Shown: positions 1 to 5,628 of the stretch, piece after piece
Numbering within the stretch: the stretch's first letter is position 1
Layout of the letters: each line of letters starts with the position of its first letter
Origin: Frankiaceae bacterium
GTDB lineage: Bacteria; Actinomycetota; Actinomycetes; Mycobacteriales; SCTD01
Length of the DNA stretch: 5,628 nt
Direction: 5' to 3'
NCBI GenBank assembly: GCA_947479995.1
Contig: CANKBT010000220.1
Location: 1 to 5,628, forward strand
Position numbers and translations under genes: made by a program
The notes under the pieces: model-generated
Seen by the model: only the letters and a program-made list of their open reading frames with translations
The model's database searches: none
What the model was told of the DNA's origin: nothing

Positions 1-344
1 CTCGCGCCGAAGCGCTGCAGGTCCCAGGTGAAGTGGCCGAGGTAGGCCTCGTCGAAGTCGTTGACGTCGAAGACGAGCAGGCCCTCGCCGTCCATGTAGG
101 TGCCGAAGTTCTGCGCGTGCAGGTCGCCCTGCACCCACACCCGGGCGGTGCGCTCGTCGGCCCACGGGTCGTCGCGCTCGGCGGCGTCGGCGTAGAACAG
201 GCAGGCTGAGCCGCGGTAGAAGGCGAACGGGTCGCCGGCCATCGTGCGGAACTTGCGCCGGAACGCGGCCGGGTCGGCGGCCACCAGGTCGGAGAAGGCG
301 TCGACGAGCACCTCGACGACGCGGGCCTGGCGGTCGCCGGTCAC
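1..344 (-). CDS. DUF2252 family protein, N-terminal part (cut by the left window edge)
   Basis: The first 114 residues are visible; full members have roughly 400-450. The fragment shows FRRKFRTMAGDPFAFYRGSACLFYADAA (about 28-55), VWVQGDLHAQNFGTY (69-83), VFDVNDFDEA (91-100) and FTWDLQRFGA (105-114), the conserved opening of DUF2252. GDLHAQNFG and the following DFDEA resemble the catalytic loop and metal-binding Asp of aminoglycoside-phosphotransferase-like kinases, so a kinase-like fold is plausible, but no substrate is known to me and activity is not shown. The GTG at 344 overlaps the lysS TGA by four bases and has GGAGGG nine bases upstream. Translation is therefore likely coupled to lysS, although the two products have no obvious shared pathway. 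A related protein subgroup starts at this same RQARVVEVLVDAF helix, which supports the short N-terminus. Confidence 0.92.
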   Translation of the reverse strand, partial: MTGDRQARVVEVLVDAFSDLVAADPAAFRRKFRTMAGDPFAFYRGSACLFYADAAERDDPWADERTARVWVQGDLHAQNFGTYMDGEGLLVFDVNDFDEAYLGHFTWDLQRFGA

Positions 345-1864
345 GCGCCCCCGCCCTCCGGGCGGCTGGCCGCCCCGCCGCCCTCCGGGCGGACGAGCGG
401 GAACAGGATCGTCTCCCGGATCGGCAGCCCGGTCAGCAGCATCACCAGCCGGTCGACGCCGAGCCCCATGCCGCCCATCGGCGGCGCGCCGTGCTCGAGC
501 GCGCGCAGGAAGTCCTCGTCGAGCTGCATCGCCTCCGGGTCGCCGCCGGCGGCCTTGAGCGACTGCTCGGTCAGCCGTCGGCGCTGCTCGACCGGGTCGA
601 CGAGCTCGGAGTACGCGACGCCGAGCTCGACGCCGCCGATGATGAGGTCCCACGCCTCGGCCAGCCGCGGGTCGTCGCGGTGCGGCCGGGCGAGCGGGCG
701 CACCGACGCCGGGAAGTCGCGCACGAAGGTGGGCTGCAGCAGCGCGTGCTCGACGAGCTTCTCGTAGACCTCGAGCACGACCTCGCCGGCGTCCCAGCCC
801 TCCTGCAGCGCGACGCCGTGCGCGTCGGCGATCGCGACGAGCTCCTCGAGCGGGGTCGCCGCGGTGACCTCGCGGCCGACCGCCTCGGCGACCAGCTCGT
901 GCAGGGTGGCGTGGCGCCAGGGCTCCTCGAGGTCGATCTCGCCGCCGGCGCCGTCCGGCACCACGGTGCGCCCGACGGCGCGCGCGGCGTCGAGCACCAG
1001 GTCGCGGGTGAGCTCGGCCATGGCGTCGTCGTCGCTGTAGGCCTCGTAGGCCTCCAGCTCGGTGAACTCCGGGAAGTGCGTGGCGTCGATGCCCTCGTTG
1101 CGGAAGGTCTTGCCGAGCTCGTACACGCGGTCGAGGCCGCCGACGACGAGCCGCTTGAGGTAGAGCTCGGTGGCGATGCGGAGCGTGACGTCGAGGTCGA
1201 GGGCGTGCACGTGCGTGGCGAAGGGGCGGGCCGCGGCGCCGCCGTGCACGACCTGCAGCACGGGCGTCTCGACCTCGACGTACGCCCGGTCGTCGAGCGT
1301 GCGGCGCAGGCTGCGCACGACGGTCGCGCGCTCGCGGGCGACGCGGCGCGCGTCGGGGTTGACGATGAGGTCGACGTAGCGCTGGCGGACCCGGGCCTCC
1401 GGGTCGGTGAGGCCGGCGTGCTTGTCGGGCAGCGGGCGCAGCGCCTTGCTCGTCAGCTCCCACGACGACGCGAGCACCGACAGCTCGCCGCGCTTGCTGC
1501 TGATGACCTCGCCGGTGACGCCGACGTGGTCGCCCAGGTCGGTGTCGGCCTTCCAGGCGGCGAGCCGGTCGGCGCCGACGCCGTCGAGGCTGACCATCAC
1601 CTGCAGCTGGTCGTCGCCGTCCTGCAGCGTGGCGAAGCAGAGCTTGCCGCTCTTGCGGCTGAGCACCACGCGGCCGGTCACCGCGACGACCTCGCCGGTG
1701 GCGTGGTCGACCGGCAGGTCGGGGTGTGCGGCGCGGACGCCGGCCAGCGTCGTCGTGCGGGGGTAGCCGCGCGGGTAGGGCGCGGCCCCCTCGGCGACGA
1801 GGCGGTCGTACTTCTCGCGCCGGACCCGGACCTGCTCGGGCACGTCCTGGGGCTGCTCGGTCAC
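341..1864 (-). CDS. lysS: Lysyl-tRNA synthetase, class II
   Basis: LysRS attaches lysine to tRNA-Lys with ATP in the cytoplasm. The 507 residues match class II enzymes (about 490-510). The N-terminal OB-fold that reads the anticodon spans about 58-142 (VTGRVVLSRKSGKLCFATLQDG at 62-83). Motif 1 is YVEVETPVLQ (195-204), followed by HGGAAARPF. Motif 2 centres on FRNEGI (254-259), and motif 3 is GMGLGVDRLVMLLTG (465-479) with Arg472. Lysine-pocket residues equivalent to E. coli LysU Glu240, Arg262, Glu278, Tyr280 and Glu428 are kept (233, 255, 271, 273, 420), but the position of Asn424 is Val416. The start is firm: GTG at 1864 is only four codons after an in-frame TAG. The sequence after residue 403 resembles the LysRS part of mycobacterial LysX. 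The tail beyond the usual FPLVRP end carries a doubled RPEGGGA. The stop overlaps the next gene by GTGA. Confidence 0.97.
   Translation of the reverse strand: MTEQPQDVPEQVRVRREKYDRLVAEGAAPYPRGYPRTTTLAGVRAAHPDLPVDHATGEVVAVTGRVVLSRKSGKLCFATLQDGDDQLQVMVSLDGVGADRLAAWKADTDLGDHVGVTGEVISSKRGELSVLASSWELTSKALRPLPDKHAGLTDPEARVRQRYVDLIVNPDARRVARERATVVRSLRRTLDDRAYVEVETPVLQVVHGGAAARPFATHVHALDLDVTLRIATELYLKRLVVGGLDRVYELGKTFRNEGIDATHFPEFTELEAYEAYSDDDAMAELTRDLVLDAARAVGRTVVPDGAGGEIDLEEPWRHATLHELVAEAVGREVTAATPLEELVAIADAHGVALQEGWDAGEVVLEVYEKLVEHALLQPTFVRDFPASVRPLARPHRDDPRLAEAWDLIIGGVELGVAYSELVDPVEQRRRLTEQSLKAAGGDPEAMQLDEDFLRALEHGAPPMGGMGLGVDRLVMLLTGLPIRETILFPLVRPEGGGAASRPEGGGA
344..391 (-). repeat. Tandem 21-base duplication at the 3' end of lysS
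   Basis: Bases 371-391 and 344-364 each encode RPEGGGA and are separated by six bases encoding Ala-Ser. The copies agree at 19 of 21 bases; the difference is GGCGGG against GGGGGC in the glycine codons. Each copy holds CGCCCGGAGGGCG, a five-base stem with a three-base loop, and a GGAGGG. The copy nearest the stop therefore supplies the ribosome binding site of the downstream gene. The extra residues lie beyond the normal C-terminus of LysRS. Confidence 0.85.
354..359 (-). promoter_or_regulatory. Ribosome binding site of the DUF2252 gene
   Basis: GGAGGG on the minus strand lies nine bases before the GTG at 344, a good Shine-Dalgarno match and spacing. It sits inside the second RPEGGGA copy of lysS and within a small possible hairpin. 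It supports the GTG that overlaps the lysS TGA as the true start. Confidence 0.7.
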
Positions 1865-1870
1865 GTCGCG

Positions 1871-1876
1871 AGGCTA
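1871..1876 (-). promoter_or_regulatory. Candidate -10 box for a leaderless lysS transcript
   Basis: On the minus strand TAGCCT fits TAnnnT and is followed by six bases (CGCGAC) and the GTG start at 1864, so transcription would begin at or beside the start codon. No Shine-Dalgarno is present upstream of lysS. The -35 region is only G and C and gives no match to TTGACA. The site overlaps a possible imperfect hairpin (1872-1896, ggctagc against gct-c-agcc with one bulge) that spans the DUF2786 stop codon. Confidence 0.42.
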
Positions 1877-1890
1877 GCGGCGGCGCGAGC

Positions 1891-2667
1891 TCAGCCCCCG
1901 AGCTGCCCGCGCTGCCGCAGCCGCCCCTGCCCGAGGTCGGCCTGGCGGCCGTCGGTGCGCCCGGCGCTCTGCGCCCGGCCGCTGACCCGCGTGCGGCCCG
2001 ACCCGGCGCCGCGCCAGGTGCCGCGGGCCTGGCTGGCGGTGCCGTAGAACTCCTGCACGCGGTCGGCCTTGGCGCGCAGCACGAGCGCGGCCGAGGTGCT
2101 GCCGGCGCCGGCCGGGGGCGCGTCCTGCGCGAGGGCGCGCTCGCGCGCGGCCTGCAGCCGCTCGGCGACGACCTGCACCCAGCCGTCGTAGAACGACAGC
2201 CGCCAGGTGAGCCCGCCGACGCCCGTGCCGCGGTGCTCGCCGCGGTCGAGCCGCCGCTGCGCCGCCGCCGCCATCTGCACCGCGAGCGAGGCCCACAGCC
2301 GCTCGACGACGTCGAGGTCGGCGCGGTGCCCGAAGCCGAGGACGTACGTGCTGTCGCCGGCGACGTTGACGAGCACGTCGTTGGCCCGCGCGACGGCGAC
2401 GTAGAGCAGCACGCGGTGGCGGTTGCCGCGCCGGCCGCGCGCGCCGACGTCGACGCGCTCCTGCACGAGGGGCTCCTCGGCGCGCCGGTGCCGGTCGCGC
2501 TGGCGCGCGCGGGCGCGCTCGAGGTCGACGGCGTGCGCGGTGGCGAGCTGCTGCGCCCGCTCGACGAAGGCCGCCGCCTCGTGCTCGTTGTCGGTGCCCT
2601 CGGCCTGGGCGAGCAGCTTGCCGACCTTGTCGACGAGCCGCTCGTCGGGCCCGCCCAGGGCCGTCAC
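1891..2667 (-). CDS. DUF2786 domain protein of unknown function
   Basis: The 258-residue protein begins with a DUF2786 domain at about 9-50: a helix with VDKVGKLLAQAEGT, then NEHEAAAFVERAQQLATAHAVDLE, matching the family pattern of Ile/Val-x-K-L-L-A-x-A followed by an EAxxAxxxAQxL helix. A second region at about 84-215 (VLLYVAVARANDV, YVLGFGHRADLDVVERLWASLAVQM, WRLSFYDGWVQVVAERL) resembles the C-terminal domain often joined to DUF2786, which I recall as DUF7168. The last 45 residues are rich in Gly, Arg and Gln and include GRTDGRQADLG, a tail form seen in this group. No catalytic motif, membrane segment or signal peptide is visible. The function is unknown; homologues occur in bacteria and phages. 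It lies 13 bases after the putative zincin gene, with no clear Shine-Dalgarno before its GTG, so translation probably depends on the upstream gene. The downstream gap to lysS is 26 bases. Confidence 0.85.
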   Translation of the reverse strand: MTALGGPDERLVDKVGKLLAQAEGTDNEHEAAAFVERAQQLATAHAVDLERARARQRDRHRRAEEPLVQERVDVGARGRRGNRHRVLLYVAVARANDVLVNVAGDSTYVLGFGHRADLDVVERLWASLAVQMAAAAQRRLDRGEHRGTGVGGLTWRLSFYDGWVQVVAERLQAARERALAQDAPPAGAGSTSAALVLRAKADRVQEFYGTASQARGTWRGAGSGRTRVSGRAQSAGRTDGRQADLGQGRLRQRGQLGG

Positions 2668-2680
2668 CGCGCCGCCCGCG

Positions 2681-3199
2681 TCACAGCGCGCCCACCCGCA
2701 CGCGCTCCTCGCCGTACGCCACGCGCAGCGCGAACGCCGCCTGCTCCCCGAGCGCGACGCCGACCAGCAGCAGCACGAGCGCGGGGAACGGCGGCCCGTG
2801 GTGCGGCACCAGCCCGGACAGCCGACCGGCGTGGTGCGCGAGCTCGTGCAGCAGCACGGCCTCGCGCAGCGCCCACGGCTCGCCGTGCTGCGGCACGTGC
2901 ACGGCGATGGTGCCGGGCGCCTCCCAGTGCGCGGCGCGGCCGCCGCGGCGGGCGCGCAGCTCGGGCGGGGCGAGCCGGCCGACCGCCGCGACCACCTCGG
3001 GCGCGGCGAGCACCGAGCGGGCGTACGCCCGGGCGGCGGTCAGGTCGCCGAAGCGGCGCTCCTCGGGCAGCAGCACCGCCGAGCCGCCGACGGTCGCGAA
3101 GCGCGCGCCCCGGCGGGCGGCGTCGAGGCGGTCGCCCCAGGCGTCCTCGGCGCGGTAGACCCGGGCGCGCTGCGCGTCGCGGGTCGTCGGGGCGGTCAC
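2681..3199 (-). CDS. Putative zinc metallohydrolase with HExxH motif (TIGR04338-like)
   Basis: The 172-residue protein looks like the small actinobacterial family I know as TIGR04338, whose substrate is unknown. Its key segment runs from about residue 88 to 138. AAHWEAPGTIAVHVP (89-103) is followed by WALREAVLLHELAHHAG (109-125), where His118, Glu119 and His122 form a zincin HExxH motif. HHGPPF (133-138) supplies a likely third ligand, His134, in a setting like the HGPxF of SprT-type zincins. The N-terminal half (RDAQRARVYRAEDAW, 7-21, and SVLLPEERRF-like 40-50) also fits. A hydrophobic run LVLLLVGVAL (141-150) is too short to be a sure membrane segment, and no signal peptide is seen, so a cytoplasmic location is likely. 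The GTG start gives the normal family N-terminus and follows a possible leaderless promoter. The next gene begins 13 bases after the stop. Catalytic activity is inferred from the motif only. Confidence 0.85.
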   Translation of the reverse strand: MTAPTTRDAQRARVYRAEDAWGDRLDAARRGARFATVGGSAVLLPEERRFGDLTAARAYARSVLAAPEVVAAVGRLAPPELRARRGGRAAHWEAPGTIAVHVPQHGEPWALREAVLLHELAHHAGRLSGLVPHHGPPFPALVLLLVGVALGEQAAFALRVAYGEERVRVGAL

Positions 3200-3206
3200 C
3201 CCGTCG

Positions 3207-3212
3207 ACGCTA
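3207..3212 (-). promoter_or_regulatory. Candidate -10 box for a leaderless transcript of the metallohydrolase gene
   Basis: On the minus strand TAGCGT fits the TAnnnT -10 consensus and is followed by seven bases (CGACGGG) and then the GTG start at 3199. This spacing would put the transcription start at or next to the first base of the start codon, the arrangement of leaderless mRNAs that are common in actinobacteria. There is no purine-rich Shine-Dalgarno before this GTG other than the GGG touching it. No convincing -35 box is visible. Confidence 0.4.
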
Positions 3213-3217
3213 GGCGA

Positions 3218-3243
3218 GCCGGCCGGGGCCCGCCGGGGCCGGC
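3218..3243. repeat. GC-only inverted and direct repeat between coaX and the next gene
   Basis: The 60-base gap after the coaX stop holds a 26-base element whose outer seven bases (gccggcc / ggccggc) can pair around a 12-base loop. Within it gccggggcc occurs twice, exactly ten bases apart (3222-3230 and 3232-3240). It follows coaX directly, so it could be a terminator of the intrinsic type without a U-tract. In such GC-rich DNA short repeats of G and C also arise by chance. No T-rich tail is present on either strand. Confidence 0.35.
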
Positions 3244-3259
3244 GCCCGCCTGGGGAGCG

Positions 3260-4014
<755 letters not shown>

Positions 4015-4015
<1 letters not shown>

Positions 4016-4893
4016 TAGGACGTCCTCAGGTCGACGCCGAGGTCGAGGACCGGGGCGGAGTGGGTGAGCGCGCCGACCGCGAGGTAGTCGACGCCGGTCA
4101 GCGCGACGGCGCGCGCGACGTCGAGCGACAGGCCGCCGGACGCCTCGGTGAGCACGCCGCGGGCGCGGCACAGGGCGACCGACGCGCGCAGGTCGTCCTC
4201 GCCCATGTTGTCGAGCAGCACGAGGTCGGCGCCCGCGTCGAGCACCTCCCGGACCTGCGCGACGGTGTCGCACTCGACCTCGACCGGCACGCCCGGGAAG
4301 GCCGCGCGCACGGCCCGGAAGGCCGCGGCGACGCCGCCGGCCGCCACGACGTGGTTGTCCTTGACGAGCGCGGCGTCCGACAGCCCCATGCGGTGGTTGA
4401 CGCCGCCGCCGGCCCGCACGGCGGCCTTCTCGAGCGCGCGCAGGCCGGGCGTCGTCTTGCGGGTGTCGCGCACGCGGGCGCCGGTGCCCTCGACCGCGTC
4501 GACCCAGCGGCGGGTGAGCGTCGCGACGCCGGACAGGTGGCACAGCAGGTTGAGCGCCGAGCGCTCGGCGGTCAGCAGGTCGCGGACGGCGCCGGTCGCC
4601 GACAGCACCACCTCGCCGGGCTGCACCGCGCGGCCGTCCGGGGTCGGCGCGAGCGCGACGTCGCCGACGACGTCGAGCACGGCCATCGCCACCGGCACGC
4701 CCGACACGACGCCGGCGGCGCGCGGGACGAACAGCGCGGTGCCGCGCTGGTCGGCCGGCACCGTGGCGACGCTCGTGACGTCGACGCCGCCGGCGAGGTC
4801 CTCGGCGACGGTGCGGCGCGCGAGGTCCTCGACGGCGGCGGGGTCGAGCCCGGCGGCCTCCAGCGCGGTGCGGGTGGGGGTCGAGAGGGTCAC
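4015..4893 (-). CDS. nadC: Nicotinate-nucleotide (quinolinate) pyrophosphorylase, carboxylating
   Basis: This enzyme converts quinolinate and PRPP to nicotinate mononucleotide, CO2 and pyrophosphate, joining the de novo pathway to the rest of NAD synthesis. The 292 residues are normal for the family (about 280-300). The N-terminal domain (about 1-120) includes TAERSALNLLCHLSGVAT (108-125). The barrel domain carries DTRKTTPGLRALEKAAVRAG (143-162), GGVNHRMGLSDAALVKDNH (163-181), EVEC (205-208), LDNM (227-230) and EASGG (250-254), the expected Arg, Lys, His, Glu and Asp positions for quinolinate, PRPP and metal. The GTG start at 4893 is chosen because it makes a GTGA overlap with the nadB stop and puts the N-terminus where the family begins; reading further upstream in this frame gives only Arg-rich nonsense. 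A GAGG lies four bases before the GTG, which is close, so coupling to nadB translation is likely. The stop TAG shares its G with the coaX GTG. Confidence 0.97.
4023..4027 (-). promoter_or_regulatory. Ribosome binding site of coaX inside the nadC 3' end
   Basis: On the minus strand GAGGA lies seven bases before the GTG at 4015. It is coded within the last codons of nadC and decides the coaX start, because the reading frame stays open far upstream without another site that fits the family N-terminus. Together with the TAGTG stop-start overlap it suggests re-initiation by ribosomes finishing nadC. Confidence 0.7.
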
Positions 4894-5628
4894 ATCGCCT
4901 CGAAGGTCGTGCCGGCGGACGTCGTGACGAGGTGGCCCCGCCAGGCGTCGTCGGCGTGCGGGTGGTCCTCGCGCCAGTGCGCGCCGCGGGTCTCCTCGCG
5001 GCGCACCGCGGCGGTCACCAGGGCGCGGGCGACGGCGAGCAGGCCGGTCGCCTCCCAGGCGGCGGGCGACGCGGTCGTCGTCGTGCGCCCCTCGAGCTGC
5101 TCCAGCGCCTCGGCCGTGCGCTCCAGCGACGCCGCCGAGCGCAGCACGCCGGCGCCCTCGGTCATCGCCCGGCCGAGCTCCTCGCGGACCGACGGGTCGA
5201 GCAGCACGCGCTCGCCGCCCGGCTCGACCGGCGCCCTCGGCTCGGGCAGGTGCGCGGCGAGGTCGGCGCCGATGCGGGCGGCGAAGACCAGGCCCTCCAG
5301 CAGGCTGTTGGACGCGAGCCGGTTGGCGCCGTGCACGCCGGTGCAGGCCACCTCGCCGCAGGCGTAGAGGCTGGGCACCGAGGTGCGGCCGGCGAGGTCG
5401 GTGCGCACGCCGCCGCTGGCGTAGTGCGCCGCGGGCGCCACCGGCACCGGCGTGGTGACGGGGTCGACGCCGGCGAGGCGGCACCGGGCGACGATGGTCG
5501 GGAAGCGGCGCAGGAGCACCTCCTCGCCGAGTCCGGTGGCGTCGAGCAGCACGTGGTCGACGCCGTCGCGCAGCATCCGCCGCGTGATGGCCTTGGCGAC
5601 GACGTCGCGCGGCGCGAGGTCGGCGAGC
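4890..5628 (-). CDS. nadB: L-aspartate oxidase, C-terminal part (cut by the right window edge)
   Basis: This flavoenzyme oxidises L-aspartate to iminoaspartate, the first step of de novo NAD synthesis in the cytoplasm; NadA then condenses the product to quinolinate. The last 245 residues are visible, against about 530-560 for the family, so the N-terminal FAD-binding motif lies outside. The fragment opens in the conserved LAPRDVVAKAI stretch. It then shows PVAPAAHYASGGV (residues 61-73), DLAGRTSVPSLYACGE (77-92) and GVHGANRLASNSLLEGLVF (98-116), which hold the conserved active-site His and Arg and the FAD contacts. From about residue 145 comes the C-terminal helical domain, ending with REETRGAHWREDHP and W..HL. 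Succinate dehydrogenase and fumarate reductase flavoproteins are related, but the ANRLASNSLLEGLVF pattern and the following nadC point to NadB. The final ATG TGA overlaps the nadC start by four bases. Coding sense begins at base 5627; the start is not in the window. Confidence 0.96.
   Translation of the reverse strand, partial: LADLAPRDVVAKAITRRMLRDGVDHVLLDATGLGEEVLLRRFPTIVARCRLAGVDPVTTPVPVAPAAHYASGGVRTDLAGRTSVPSLYACGEVACTGVHGANRLASNSLLEGLVFAARIGADLAAHLPEPRAPVEPGGERVLLDPSVREELGRAMTEGAGVLRSAASLERTAEALEQLEGRTTTTASPAAWEATGLLAVARALVTAAVRREETRGAHWREDHPHADDAWRGHLVTTSAGTTFEAM

Noticed and set aside
1872..1896. Imperfect hairpin as a terminator between DUF2786 and lysS
   Set aside because: There are only seven pairs with a bulge, no T-rich tail follows, and it overlaps the candidate lysS promoter; too weak to call.
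491..2047. Plus-strand open frame of 518 codons antisense to lysS
   Set aside because: It mirrors lysS, which has all class II LysRS motifs. The translated product is only low-complexity Arg, Ala, Val, Gly and Asp. Stops are rare on the opposite strand at this GC level.
1874..2296. Minus-strand open frame of 140 codons overlapping the DUF2786 gene
   Set aside because: It is an alternative frame of the DUF2786 coding region, rich in Arg and Ala, with no family match.
1726..3213. Plus-strand open frame of 495 codons
   Set aside because: It has Arg/Pro/Ala-rich low complexity and lies antisense to genes with clear family matches.
4016..4543. N-terminal extension of coaX in the same frame
   Set aside because: The extension is Arg-rich nonsense lying within nadC in another frame. 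The family start, a good ribosome binding site and the TAGTG overlap all point to GTG at 4015.
4060..5367. Plus-strand open frame of 435 codons antisense to nadC and nadB
   Set aside because: It has no domain and is explained by the reverse complement of the conserved nad genes.
4894..5484. N-terminal extension of nadC in the same frame
   Set aside because: It is Arg/Pro-rich and lies over nadB. The GTG at 4893 gives the normal family length.

Overview
The window comes from a very GC-rich genome (clearly above 70% GC, with G or C at almost every third codon position), most likely an actinomycete. The gene content supports this: nadB-nadC-coaX lies upstream of lysS, an order I recall from Streptomyces and, in part, Mycobacterium, and two of the proteins (a TIGR04338-type metallohydrolase and a DUF2786 protein) look like families I know mainly from Actinomycetota. 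The exact genus cannot be read from this sequence. Every supported gene is on the minus strand, so transcription runs from high to low coordinates.

Layout in transcription order: (1) the C-terminal half of nadB, L-aspartate oxidase, cut by the right edge; (2) nadC, quinolinate phosphoribosyltransferase; (3) coaX, type III pantothenate kinase; (4) a 60-base GC-rich gap with repeats and a candidate promoter; (5) a small HExxH metallohydrolase-like protein; (6) a DUF2786-containing protein; (7) a 26-base gap with a second candidate promoter; (8) lysS, class II lysyl-tRNA synthetase; (9) the N-terminal third of a DUF2252 protein, cut by the left edge. No RNA gene, insertion sequence, CRISPR array or stretch of more than 60 bases without a gene was seen.

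The first three genes form a tightly coupled cofactor unit. nadB overlaps nadC through a GTGA, and nadC overlaps coaX through a TAGTG. NadB and NadC make nicotinate mononucleotide for NAD, and CoaX starts coenzyme A synthesis from pantothenate. The middle pair (metallohydrolase-like plus DUF2786) has no assigned function; the genes are 13 bases apart and probably co-transcribed. LysS charges tRNA-Lys, and its stop overlaps the GTG start of the DUF2252 gene.

The most interesting points are the uncharacterised zincin/DUF2786 pair between housekeeping genes, two matching TAnnnT-N6/7-GTG arrangements that suggest leaderless transcription, a 21-base duplication at the 3' end of lysS that carries the ribosome binding site of the next gene, and a LysRS whose C-terminal part resembles the synthetase domain of mycobacterial LysX. 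I see no clearly new multi-gene system; the zincin/DUF2786 pair is the nearest candidate.
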